Both the position numbers and the translations under genes were made by a program. Under the pieces are notes generated by a model. The model saw only the letters and a program-made list of their open reading frames with translations, did no database searches and was not told the DNA's origin. Shown in pieces: positions 51,698 through 59,967 of a stretch of DNA of 64,000 bases. The stretch comes from Photobacterium gaetbulicola Gung47 (GTDB lineage: Bacteria; Pseudomonadota; Gammaproteobacteria; Enterobacterales; Vibrionaceae): the NCBI GenBank assembly GCA_000940995.1, contig CP005974.1, positions 2,852,001-2,916,000 on the forward strand. The letters run 5' to 3'. The number at the start of each line of letters is the position of its first letter. Position 1 is the stretch's first letter.

Positions 51698-52141
51698 TCA
51701 TACCAGCCAGCCAACCCGGAAAGAGACACCAACCAAAACAAACAGCACAGAAATCACCGTTACCGGAATAATATGCCACGCCATATCCCACAGATTCGCC
51801 TGAGACAATTTCGGTATCACTCTGAACCTTGCGTCCAGCGCAAATATTACGGTTAGCGCTAGCAACAGAAGTTTGGCCATGATCCCATGAGCTAAAGGAA
51901 TGCTGGTATCAAACCACAAAGTCATATCCGGTAGCATTCTGTATGCCAGCATGAGTCCTGTAACAACCTGGATGATCAACGCTGGCATACCGATTTTTTC
52001 GTATACCTGCTCAAAATCCAACAACTGCTGTGGATTGCGATTTTTTAGCACCGACGGCAAGACTACCAGCGACAATACAATATGCCCGCCAGTCCAAATA
52101 GTTGCGGCAATAATATGCAATGCTAGTAACAACCCAAACAT
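51698..52141 (-). CDS. CopD-like integral membrane protein
   Basis: A 147-residue protein with four hydrophobic helices of the CopD / DUF2269 type, with His and Trp in helix 1 (LHIIAATIWTGGHIVLS) and a second His in the AHGIMAKLLLL segment. CopD proteins act in copper uptake or resistance; related ones are putative haem-binding. GGAGGG precedes the ATG at 52141. It is divergent from the Cys-rich mini-protein gene and may be linked in function. Confidence 0.75.
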   Translation of the reverse strand: MFGLLLALHIIAATIWTGGHIVLSLVVLPSVLKNRNPQQLLDFEQVYEKIGMPALIIQVVTGLMLAYRMLPDMTLWFDTSIPLAHGIMAKLLLLALTVIFALDARFRVIPKLSQANLWDMAWHIIPVTVISVLFVLVGVSFRVGWLV

Positions 52142-52161
52142 TCTTCCCTCCATCTTAATCA

Positions 52162-52217
52162 TTGACAGTCATCTTGGGCAAACTATAACACATATAAAAA
52201 ATACAACTTATAAGTTG
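52162..52217 (+). promoter_or_regulatory. Sigma-70 promoter and palindromic operator of the mini-protein gene
   Basis: TTGACA (52162-52167) and TATAAC (52184-52189), spacer 16, form a strong promoter. CAACTTATAAGTTG (52204-52217), a perfect 14-bp palindrome, lies at about +8 to +21, a typical repressor site. Confidence 0.65.
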
Positions 52218-52248
52218 CATCACACAAGACCACTAGGAGAGAAGTAGA

Positions 52249-52410
52249 ATGGCCATTTCATTTACCAAGATCTTTAAGAAAGATAACGAAAAAGCCGAAG
52301 ATAAGACGTTTATTGAGCAACCTGCTTCCAGCGAACGTCAAGAGTCCGAAAAGACTAAAACAACAAAGAAACACGGTGAACCCGGTTTTTGCTGTGGCTC
52401 TTGCTCGTAA
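52249..52410 (+). CDS. 53-residue protein with a C-terminal Cys cluster
   Basis: A 53-codon ORF with an AGGAGAG ribosome site and the strong promoter above. The first half is charged (ISFTKIFKKDNEKAEDK), the second ends GEPGFCCGSCS, three cysteines in the last seven residues. I recall no named family. The Cys cluster suggests metal (copper, zinc) or persulfide binding, and the CopD-like and ZntA-type neighbours fit a metal role, but that is inference. It is too short for a usual ORF cut-off. Confidence 0.7.
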   Translation: MAISFTKIFKKDNEKAEDKTFIEQPASSERQESEKTKTTKKHGEPGFCCGSCS

Positions 52411-52515
52411 CCAAACAATGCCACCAGGGGGCTATGATGCCTGCACCAGCAAATCTCCCCCTGCCGCTTTAGGGCTTCACTCTGTGAACGGCAGATAGCC
52501 TGTTGAAGTAAACCA

Positions 52516-52779
52516 TTACTCCTTACCGGCTTTTCCTTTGAAGCCCGAATGTAGCGCCTTCGCCTTGGTTTTGGCGCCATCCTGATAGGCTGTGAAAACA
52601 TCGGTCTCTTTATGCCCGGAAAGATACAGCCAGCCGTGTATCAGTGACGTAAAAAAGGAAATCACCACAATAAATACCGGAACAATACCGAGCCCGCTAA
52701 TATTAAATGTCGCGAGTCCGATGAAGAAAATGATTGCTGAAACAATGGCGATTGTCTTATTTTTTTCTGTTTTCATCAT
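52516..52779 (-). CDS. Small two-helix membrane protein
   Basis: An 87-residue protein with two hydrophobic helices (residues 10-28 and 30-50) and a Lys-rich cytoplasmic tail (KTKAKALHSGFKGKAG). No family recognised. GGAGG lies 6 bases before the ATG. It is convergent with the mini-protein gene, without a clear terminator between. Confidence 0.6.
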   Translation of the reverse strand: MMKTEKNKTIAIVSAIIFFIGLATFNISGLGIVPVFIVVISFFTSLIHGWLYLSGHKETDVFTAYQDGAKTKAKALHSGFKGKAGKE

Positions 52780-52911
52780 TAGTAGCCTCCATGAAAGGTG
52801 ATAGGCAAGAGTAACCGCTTTCGCTTACGCAGTTTATGAGGCCAACAACAATTAGCGAAATTGAGCTACTTTCCTCTCCTTAGCAATTAGAGTGAACACA
52901 ATTGGGATAGC

Positions 52912-53361
52912 CTAAACCCAGCGCCGTACTTGCTGACAGTACCGGCGGTACTCTGCGCCGAACAGCTCGGCCAACAACCGCTCCTCTGGCAATATTTGAA
53001 ACTTCGTCATATAAATGACGAATCCGACAGCCGCCAACACGGCCGTAACCACTGTGCCCACTATCAAGCCAACACCCAACAGGGCAATAGCCATGGCAAG
53101 ATACATCGGGTTTCTTGAGTACCCGAACACACCGGAAGTCACCAATGCATTGACATTATCAAAACGGCAGGGATTAACCGTGGTCTTGGCCCGCCTGAAG
53201 GTCATCGTTGCTGACAGTGCTATCGCCATTGCGATGGCTATCAGAAGACTGCCTGCCCAAAAGCCTTCGTTATCCAGTTTAATCGGGTAATCTGCCGGCA
53301 GTAACATCGCGGCCGCAAAGATATTGAACAGCAATAACGGCGGGATCTTTAACTCAAGCAT
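52912..53361 (-). CDS. Isoprenylcysteine carboxyl methyltransferase-like membrane protein
   Basis: A 149-residue protein with four hydrophobic helices of the ICMT/PEMT family. The conserved C-terminal part is GVFGYSRNPMYLAMAIALLG (SAM contact), then LPEERLLAELFGAEYRRYCQQVRRW. Bacterial members methylate lipids or are of unknown function; isoprenylated protein is not expected. AGGAGAGGAG precedes the ATG at 53361. The open frame reaches 46 residues further without homology. Confidence 0.85.
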   Translation of the reverse strand: MLELKIPPLLLFNIFAAAMLLPADYPIKLDNEGFWAGSLLIAIAMAIALSATMTFRRAKTTVNPCRFDNVNALVTSGVFGYSRNPMYLAMAIALLGVGLIVGTVVTAVLAAVGFVIYMTKFQILPEERLLAELFGAEYRRYCQQVRRWV

Positions 53362-53466
53362 GGCTCCTCTCCTTGGACTTGGTGATAATTGCATTTGTCG
53401 CTTGAAACAGCTATCAGCGTACGTTGATGTTTGGGGACACTTACAAGCCATGGTACTCAAACTGTC

Positions 53467-53490
53467 AAAAGGCACCCGAGGGTGCCTTTT
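53467..53490. terminator. Terminator downstream of the metal ATPase
   Basis: AAAAGGCACC pairs with GGTGCCTTTT (10 bp plus a G-C pair), symmetric, serves the minus-strand ATPase gene. Confidence 0.9.
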
Positions 53491-53506
53491 GACTATCATT
53501 ACCGGT

Positions 53507-55930
53507 TTAGTCCTTAAGCTTGAACTTCAACAGACGCAGCGCATTGAGGGTGACCAGCGCGGTTGCCCCACTGTCGGCCAGCACCGCCACCCAAAGTCCC
53601 GTCATCCCCAGCAAGGTGGTGATCAGGAAAACCCCTTTCAGACCCAGCGACAAGAACACATTCTGCTTGATATTGGCCAGCGTTGCTTTCGACAACGCGA
53701 TCATCATCGGCAACTCAGCGACACGGTTATGGGTTAGAGCCGCATCGGCCGTTTCCAATGCCACGTCGGTGCCCCCACCCATCGCAATACCAATCGACGC
53801 CGTTTTCATCGCAGGCGCATCGTTAATGCCATCGCCAACCATAGCAACGTTGGTACGTTGGTTGGCCAGCTCGACATGCTTCACTTTATCTTCAGGCAAC
53901 AGTCCCGCCTCAAAGGCAATCCCTATTTCACCGGCAATCGCCGCCGCGGCACGCGGGTTATCACCAGTTAGCATAACGGAGTGGATGCCCATCGCTTTGA
54001 GTTGCTCTACCGCCTTGGCACTGTCCTCGCGCAAGTTGTCACGCCAGGCAATCAACCCGACAGGTTGCTGGTTACGCAACACGACCACCAAGGTCTTTCC
54101 TTGGCCTTCCAGCTCATGGGCTTGCTCAGCCTGCTGCACGGTCAGCGTAATGCCCTGTGGTAGACGGTCGGCAGCTAGCAGCATCAGGGTATCACCCTGA
54201 CAATTGCCCTGGATCCCGCGGCCCGGCAACGCTTGGCGCTCCTGCGCTTCTTCAACATTCAAACCGCGCGCTTGAGCAGCATTGACCACCGCTTGTGCCA
54301 GAGGGTGGGCTGATCCCATCTCTACCGCAGCCGACTGGCGCAGCAAGCGGGCTTCATCGCCATCCCAGCTGACAATATCCGTCATCACCGGTTTTCCTTC
54401 GGTCAGGGTACCGGTCTTGTCGAATGCCACCGTTTCAATCTTGCCTAACTGCTCGAGGGCAGCCCCACCTTTAATCAGAGCACCTCGACGTGTTGCCGCC
54501 GCCAGACCTGAAGTAATTGCGGCCGGAATGGAAATTACCAAAGCACACGGACAGGCAATCAGCAATAGCGTGAGGCCTTTGTATAACCACTCGTCCCACG
54601 CCTGCCCGAACAACATCGGTGGAATGACGACCACCAGAGCGGCCAGCACAATCATCGCAGGGGTATACCAGCGGCTGAACCGGTCGACAAAGCGCTCCAG
54701 TGGAGCCTTGCGCGATTCGGCATCCTCAATCAAATGCAAGATGCGGTCGATGGCATTCTCGCCCTGCTCGGAAATAATCCTCAGGCGCACCACTTTATCG
54801 GCCACCAAAGCACCAGCCATCACCTGCTCACCAGGTAAACGCTCTACCGGAACGGATTCGCCGGTCAAGGCACTTTCATCAAAGCTGGCCGCCGCATCCA
54901 TCAGCTCGACATCAGCGGGCAACCGGCCGCCCGGAGCAACTTCGATAATATCGCCAGGTTTAAGCTCACTCGCCGAGACCTGCTCTTTGCGACCGTCCGG
55001 CAATACTCGGCTGGCTTTTTCCGGCACCAAGGCCATCAGTGCCTTCACCCCACTTCTGGCTTTCGCAGACGCGTAACCTTCGAGTTGCTCACCAATCAAA
55101 AACAGCAGCAACACCATCGCCGCTTCCGCCATTTCCCCCAGGTACAGCGCGCCGATAGACGCCACGCTCATCAGGGTTTCGATGGAGAATGGGGTGCCAC
55201 TCTTGGCCAACCTGACGGCCTTGCGGGCGATAGGGAGCAAACCCACCAGCGTCGTTGCGGTAAAGGCAGCTAACCCCATGGCTTGAGACTGCTGGTTGAG
55301 CAAAAAAGAAACCAGCATCATCACCGCTATCGTCAATACGGGCAGGATCTCCCGGAATAAACCCATCCGCTTGCTGTCTTCAGGTGTATTGTCAGTGGTA
55401 TAGAGAATAAAGCCTGCTTCGCGGGTTTTCGCTACAATATCCTCTGACATCGCTGCTGATTGGCAGTTGACGATCAACTTTTCAGTGGCAAACATCACTT
55501 TCGCCGAAGCAACACCCTCTAAGCCATTAATGGCCCTTTCAAGTTTATTAGCACAACTCGGGCAGTCCATGCCTTCGACTTTCCAACTTAACGTCGTGCT
55601 ATGAGGAGCGGGAGCAAGGTCATCGGGGGTAGATTCATCCGTCGCTGAACTATCACAGCTACCTGAGCTGCAACATGACGATTTGACCGCTGCCTCTGCG
55701 GAAGTGATTTTATTAACTGAACACCCTTTGGAGGCTCCGGAGGCAGGATCGTCATCGCCCGGCGACAGCTCTGATTCTTGCGATGCTGAAGGGGATGGCG
55801 TGGATTGGCAACTGCCAGAAGTGCAGCACGGCTCTGGGCTGTTATTTTCAACCACAACGGATGGCTGGCCAAAGCTGGCAGCTTTGTCCGCATGAACATG
55901 TAACTTCTTATTATTGCATTGGGCGCACAT
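53507..55930 (-). CDS. zntA: P1B-type heavy metal ATPase, ZntA-like (Zn/Cd/Pb export)
   Basis: An 807-residue inner-membrane efflux pump. The first 110 residues are a disordered metal-binding-type tail with repeated Cys pairs (CAQC, PCCTSGSCQ, SSCCSSGSC). An HMA domain has GMDCPSCANK (Cys123, Cys126). The membrane motif is CPC in IACPCALVISIPAA, followed by the phosphorylation site DKTGTLTEG, the TGES loop (LTGESVPVE) and GDGINDAPAM. The last helices contain DSGATALVTLNALRL, typical of the Zn/Cd/Pb subgroup. The ATG at 55930 follows a good ribosome site and a MerR-type promoter. Confidence 0.93.
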   Translation of the reverse strand: MCAQCNNKKLHVHADKAASFGQPSVVVENNSPEPCCTSGSCQSTPSPSASQESELSPGDDDPASGASKGCSVNKITSAEAAVKSSCCSSGSCDSSATDESTPDDLAPAPHSTTLSWKVEGMDCPSCANKLERAINGLEGVASAKVMFATEKLIVNCQSAAMSEDIVAKTREAGFILYTTDNTPEDSKRMGLFREILPVLTIAVMMLVSFLLNQQSQAMGLAAFTATTLVGLLPIARKAVRLAKSGTPFSIETLMSVASIGALYLGEMAEAAMVLLLFLIGEQLEGYASAKARSGVKALMALVPEKASRVLPDGRKEQVSASELKPGDIIEVAPGGRLPADVELMDAAASFDESALTGESVPVERLPGEQVMAGALVADKVVRLRIISEQGENAIDRILHLIEDAESRKAPLERFVDRFSRWYTPAMIVLAALVVVIPPMLFGQAWDEWLYKGLTLLLIACPCALVISIPAAITSGLAAATRRGALIKGGAALEQLGKIETVAFDKTGTLTEGKPVMTDIVSWDGDEARLLRQSAAVEMGSAHPLAQAVVNAAQARGLNVEEAQERQALPGRGIQGNCQGDTLMLLAADRLPQGITLTVQQAEQAHELEGQGKTLVVVLRNQQPVGLIAWRDNLREDSAKAVEQLKAMGIHSVMLTGDNPRAAAAIAGEIGIAFEAGLLPEDKVKHVELANQRTNVAMVGDGINDAPAMKTASIGIAMGGGTDVALETADAALTHNRVAELPMMIALSKATLANIKQNVFLSLGLKGVFLITTLLGMTGLWVAVLADSGATALVTLNALRLLKFKLKD

Positions 55931-55978
55931 GGCCTTCTCCTTTTCGTTATTGATAGTGATTAGCATCACCATACTGTA

Positions 55979-56010
55979 ACTATAAACCTTGGAGCTAAGT
56001 CCAAGGTCAA
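55979..56010 (-). promoter_or_regulatory. MerR-family (ZntR/CadR-type) promoter
   Basis: On the minus strand, TTGACC (-35, 56010-56005) and TATAGT (-10, 55984-55979) are 20 bases apart, the stretched spacing that MerR-family activators untwist. The spacer holds a dyad, ACCTTGGA and TCCAAGGT, with six bases between the arms. Confidence 0.8.
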
Positions 56011-56131
56011 GTCGTAAGATACATAAAGTGCCCCACTTGCTTGCAATAAACAAAACCACTAATTGGCTATGGACATCTCCCTCTCATGTTATACCCTCTG
56101 CCCTCCTATTCTCCTATACCCAGCACCGACT

Positions 56132-56413
56132 ATGGCCAAAAAACCCGATCGCCGCACGGCGATGCAACTGATCATCGAACAAGTAAAGCAAGAGCTGCCA
56201 TTGTATGATCCCGATACCTTTGTCTGCGGCCCGGACAACAGTTGTATCGGCTGCCCGAAAAAGCTGATGGAGTTGCTGGAGTCGGAAGTCTCTTACTGGG
56301 AATGCGTACTTGAAAGAGGCGAGTCGCCGGACTTTGACGATATTTCGCGTTTTGGCAAGATGTGCCGCAATATCAAGCGCGGCTTGGTCAGAAACAATAT
56401 TGTGGCGGCTTAA
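56132..56413 (+). CDS. Small conserved-looking Cys protein next to zntA
   Basis: A 93-residue soluble protein that I do not recognise by name. Residues 25-45 hold FVCGPDNSCIGCPKKLME, with three cysteines that could bind metal or an Fe-S cluster, and a fourth Cys later (GKMCRNIKRG). The ATG at 56132 is preferred; the frame opens at 56063 but the extra part lacks character. It is divergent from zntA and ends in a terminator. Confidence 0.65.
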   Translation: MAKKPDRRTAMQLIIEQVKQELPLYDPDTFVCGPDNSCIGCPKKLMELLESEVSYWECVLERGESPDFDDISRFGKMCRNIKRGLVRNNIVAA

Positions 56414-56438
56414 ATATACCCAAGCGACTTCAAGATAC

Positions 56439-56470
56439 AAAAAGCAGGCACAAAAGCCTGCTTTTTAGTT
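56439..56470. terminator. Terminator between convergent genes
   Basis: AAAAAGCAGGC pairs with GCCTGCTTTTT around a 6-base loop. Confidence 0.92.
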
Positions 56471-56504
56471 TTACTAGCCCTTGGCTAAGCCTTTAGCTAA
56501 AACC

Positions 56505-56978
56505 TTAACTTAGGCGCCTAAACACCACGCCGTTATCAAGGATTTCCATCCACGGCTGGTAATCCATCCCCATGTCAAAGATGTATTCAGTAATCAGGCT
56601 GCGTGCCGTGGTCAGCAGGCTATCGGCTTTCCAAGGCTTCTCGAAATAGCTCTCGATGCGGGCGCGGTTTATTGCCGCAATGGTGTCCTGATGGGTCGCC
56701 TGTCCGGTCAGCAAGACCTTCTTGGTTTTGTGGAAGCGGCTATCCTGTGAAACCTCAGTCAGCAACTCGACCCCGGTTTTGCCCGGCATAACATGGTCTG
56801 AGATCACCAAAGCAATGAACTCGCCTTCGGCATCCAGCTCGTCCATCAATTCAAGCGCCTCATCCGCCGATTCACAGTCTTCGACATGAAAGAAATCATT
56901 CAAAGGTGATAAATCTTTCAATACAGCGCTTAGTACTTCCCTCTGATCATCGACACAGATGATGTTTAGTTTTTCCAT
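56505..56978 (-). CDS. Single-domain response regulator
   Basis: A 157-residue receiver protein. Asp10-Asp11 (ICVDDQ), the phospho-acceptor Asp61 (VISDHVMPG), Thr91 (LLTGQAT) and Lys114 (FEKPW) are in place. A tail of about 35 residues follows but no DNA-binding or enzymatic output domain. It should act through a protein partner, or pass phosphate on. It lies 10 bases after the histidine kinase gene, its obvious partner. Confidence 0.88.
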   Translation of the reverse strand: MEKLNIICVDDQREVLSAVLKDLSPLNDFFHVEDCESADEALELMDELDAEGEFIALVISDHVMPGKTGVELLTEVSQDSRFHKTKKVLLTGQATHQDTIAAINRARIESYFEKPWKADSLLTTARSLITEYIFDMGMDYQPWMEILDNGVVFRRLS

Positions 56979-56988
56979 AACCATTCCC

Positions 56989-58311
56989 TTACGCGATTGG
57001 CAGTTTGATACGAAATTTTGTTTTCTCCAGGTCGCTCTTCAGTGCAATGGTGCCACCATAACTGTTGACTATCCGCTGTACTATCGAGAGGCCCAGCCCT
57101 AATCCGAACGACAACCCTCCTTTCTTGGTGGTGAAGTTGGGTTGAAACACTTTGCGCCGCGTCGCTTCATCGATCATCGGCCCGTTGTTGCTGATGGTGA
57201 TCAGCAAGCGGTTTTTCGAATGGCGCGTGATGATCTCGATCTGCGGCTCGGCCGTATGCTCCATCGCATCACACGCATTCTTGATGATATTGACCCACAC
57301 CTGCACCAGCTCGGTTGTGCTCGCGGTCATCGTGGGTAGCACCGCCGGGCGCAGTACCACATTGACCCGCCTCAGATTGCTTTGCAGCAACGCCAGGGAC
57401 TTGTGGATCGTATCGTTAACATCAACCTCGGGCTGGCGCGCATTGTCTGTGCCACCGAGCTGTTTCACCGAGCGGACGATACTGGCGGCATGCTTGGCAG
57501 CCAGCTTCATATCATGCAGGTCGCGGCCGATATCCCAGTACTGCAAAGCGTCGTCGAGATTATCGAGCCAGTAATCCGGAATGTCCCCTTCCGGTACTGC
57601 CCGGGCCAATTGCCTGGCCTGATCCCGCTGGAGCGTCAGATCTTGCTCTAGCTGCTTGGCGCGCTTGCGGGCCTGTGCCGAGGTAACAGCCTGGCCATCG
57701 CAAATCCCCAGATCAAGAAATGGACTGACTTCCGGCTTGTTTTCTTCCAGGAAGCGACAGATCCCCTGCTGCAAGCCCTCGGTTTTACTGCTTAGCACCC
57801 CAACCGCATTGTTGAGTTCATGGGCTATGCCAGCAGCCAGCTGGCCCAAGGTCGTCATCTGCTCCGCAGCATAAAGCTTTTGCAGCGCCTTCTCTTTCTC
57901 AATCGCCTGCAACCCGGTCATCATCTGGCGCTGGGCCAGTTCATGGACCATAACCGGCATGAACTGCTCAGCCAACGAGCCGAAAGTTTCGGGCTCGACC
58001 GGCTGGGTTTTGAGATCGATCCAGGCGATTTCGCTGTCTTTTTCCGCCACCACCGTGGTCGACGCCATCAGTGTCTGGGCAAAGAAACTGTGGACACCGA
58101 AAAACATGCCCTGCTCGACCCTGAACACTCTTGCCGTTACATCGGCTTCGTTCTTGAGGTAGCCAGACAACTCGCCTTTTTTCACCCAGTACAGTTTGTC
58201 GTTGTATCCATCTTGGACCAGCACCTGGGTGCCGGCCTTAACCGCTTCGGTCCGGGCGGGATCACGAAAGTACACATCAATGATCCGCTGCATGGCTTTA
58301 GGTTGATGCAT
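56989..58311 (-). CDS. Histidine kinase with an N-terminal cyclic-nucleotide-binding-type domain
   Basis: A 440-residue soluble kinase. Residues 10-130 look like a cAMP-receptor-type (cNMP) beta-roll (VQDGYNDKLYWVKKGELSGYL, with VFRVEQGMFFGVHSFF), though the phosphate-binding cassette is not obvious. The H-box is LGQLAAGIAHELNNAVGVL with His164, then a long helical insert, and the ATPase domain with NIIKNACDAM and GLGLGLSIVQRIV. No membrane helix is seen. It lies between the transporter and receiver genes. Confidence 0.88.
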   Translation of the reverse strand: MHQPKAMQRIIDVYFRDPARTEAVKAGTQVLVQDGYNDKLYWVKKGELSGYLKNEADVTARVFRVEQGMFFGVHSFFAQTLMASTTVVAEKDSEIAWIDLKTQPVEPETFGSLAEQFMPVMVHELAQRQMMTGLQAIEKEKALQKLYAAEQMTTLGQLAAGIAHELNNAVGVLSSKTEGLQQGICRFLEENKPEVSPFLDLGICDGQAVTSAQARKRAKQLEQDLTLQRDQARQLARAVPEGDIPDYWLDNLDDALQYWDIGRDLHDMKLAAKHAASIVRSVKQLGGTDNARQPEVDVNDTIHKSLALLQSNLRRVNVVLRPAVLPTMTASTTELVQVWVNIIKNACDAMEHTAEPQIEIITRHSKNRLLITISNNGPMIDEATRRKVFQPNFTTKKGGLSFGLGLGLSIVQRIVNSYGGTIALKSDLEKTKFRIKLPIA

Positions 58312-58321
58312 GGCGACTCTC

Positions 58322-59737
58322 TTAGATATGGTCAATCAGGTGAAGAAGCCAAATCATGGCAAAGCTCAGCACCACACCGACAACCCCGATGATCACCCCT
58401 ACACGGGCCATCTGGTTACTCTGGACATGACCAGTGGCATGCGCCAGGGCATTCGGCGGGGTACTGATTGGCAAGGACATCCCCAGCGAGGCTGCGAAAG
58501 TGACCACCAAAATCAGGGTGATCTCACCGCCAAGCGGAACCAGCGAGACCATGGAGGTACCCAATGCCGCCATGATCGGCATCAGCAAGTTGGCCGTTGC
58601 GGTGTGCGACATGAAGTTAGCCATGACCAGACACAGCAGCGCCGAGCCACCAAGGACGATGTATGGCGAGAAACTATCGAACGGGATGCTGTGCACCATC
58701 AGTCTGGCCAGTCCGGTCTGATCCAGCGCCAAGCCGAGGGCAATCCCCCCCGAGACCAGCCACAGCACATCCCACGAGATCTTTTTAAGATCTTCCTTGT
58801 TGATAATACCGGTTAGCGAGAACACCGCCACCGGGATCAGGGCAACGGTATATGAGTTCATGCCGTGGGCCGATCCCATCAACCATAAAATGATCGTCAG
58901 GGCGAAAGTCACGTAAACTGTGATCGCCTTCGGTGTCATCAAGAACTTCCCTTTGATGGTCAGCTCGATTTTTTCCTGTTTGGCCGGGTAAAGCGCATTG
59001 ATCAGCACCCAGGCAAAAACCAGCATCACCGCAACAAACGGCACACCGAAGAACATCCACTCACCGAAGGTGATCATGTTGTCGCCAGTCAGGTACTTCA
59101 AGGCAATCGCATTGGGCGGGGTACCGATTGGAGTACCGATACCACCGATGTTGGCAGCTACCGGGATACACAGAGCAAAGGCGATTTTGCCCGGGTCCTT
59201 GGCGCCAAACAGGGCTATCACTGGGGCCAGAATCGACAGCATCATGGCCGTGGTCGCCGTATTCGACATAAACATGGAGAAAATGGCAGTGATCAGCATC
59301 AGGCCAAACATGACGTACTTAGGCTGGGTACCGAAAGGCCTTAGCAACACCCGGGCCAAGTTGACATCGAGGCGGTATTTGGTGGCAGCCATGGCTAGGA
59401 AGAAACCACCGAGGAACAGCATAATGATCGGGCTGGCAAAGGTTGCCATAATATCACTGTAGTTCAGTAGCTCACCAAAATGCGGCTGTCCTTCAGCGCC
59501 CCGGAACAAATACAGCCCTTTGTCGGAGAGCAACATAAGCTCCAGCACAATTATCACCACCGAGGTGGCATAAATCGGGATCGGCTCCAGCACCCAGCAT
59601 AAGGCTGCTAGCAAGAAGATCGCAATAACACGCTGCTGTACAACGGTTAGTCCTTCGACAGGAAACGCTGATGCCGGCAGCATCAGAATGATGAGTGGAA
59701 TGAGAACGGGTATGATCACCCTTAGATATTGACGCAT
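58322..59737 (-). CDS. DASS-family (SLC13) sodium:dicarboxylate symporter
   Basis: A 471-residue inner-membrane carrier with about 11 hydrophobic segments. The family's two SNT-type motifs are MSNTATTAMMLSI near residue 155 and MSHTATANLLMPIM near residue 400, each followed by a Pro-rich stretch (GTPPNAIAL; STPPNALAHATG). It should import C4-dicarboxylates or related acids with sodium. The kinase gene starts 10 bases after its stop, so transport and sensing are linked. Confidence 0.9.
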   Translation of the reverse strand: MRQYLRVIIPVLIPLIILMLPASAFPVEGLTVVQQRVIAIFLLAALCWVLEPIPIYATSVVIIVLELMLLSDKGLYLFRGAEGQPHFGELLNYSDIMATFASPIIMLFLGGFFLAMAATKYRLDVNLARVLLRPFGTQPKYVMFGLMLITAIFSMFMSNTATTAMMLSILAPVIALFGAKDPGKIAFALCIPVAANIGGIGTPIGTPPNAIALKYLTGDNMITFGEWMFFGVPFVAVMLVFAWVLINALYPAKQEKIELTIKGKFLMTPKAITVYVTFALTIILWLMGSAHGMNSYTVALIPVAVFSLTGIINKEDLKKISWDVLWLVSGGIALGLALDQTGLARLMVHSIPFDSFSPYIVLGGSALLCLVMANFMSHTATANLLMPIMAALGTSMVSLVPLGGEITLILVVTFAASLGMSLPISTPPNALAHATGHVQSNQMARVGVIIGVVGVVLSFAMIWLLHLIDHI

Positions 59738-59967
59738 GTTTACATTATTCCCTTAAAACACAAAATCTTGTGTGCCTGTCACTGCCAGAAACCACTTTTC
59801 ATCAATAAAAAGCCCGCAGCAACAGCAGCACCGGCAGCGATTCTGTCTACCGGTAAAAATCCAGATAAAGTGATTGTGCGTCTATGGGTAGGAAATTTCA
59901 CCGGAACAGATCAATAAACCAGTGAAATATAACTCTTTTTAACAATTGACTTACTGAAAAACCAAAC

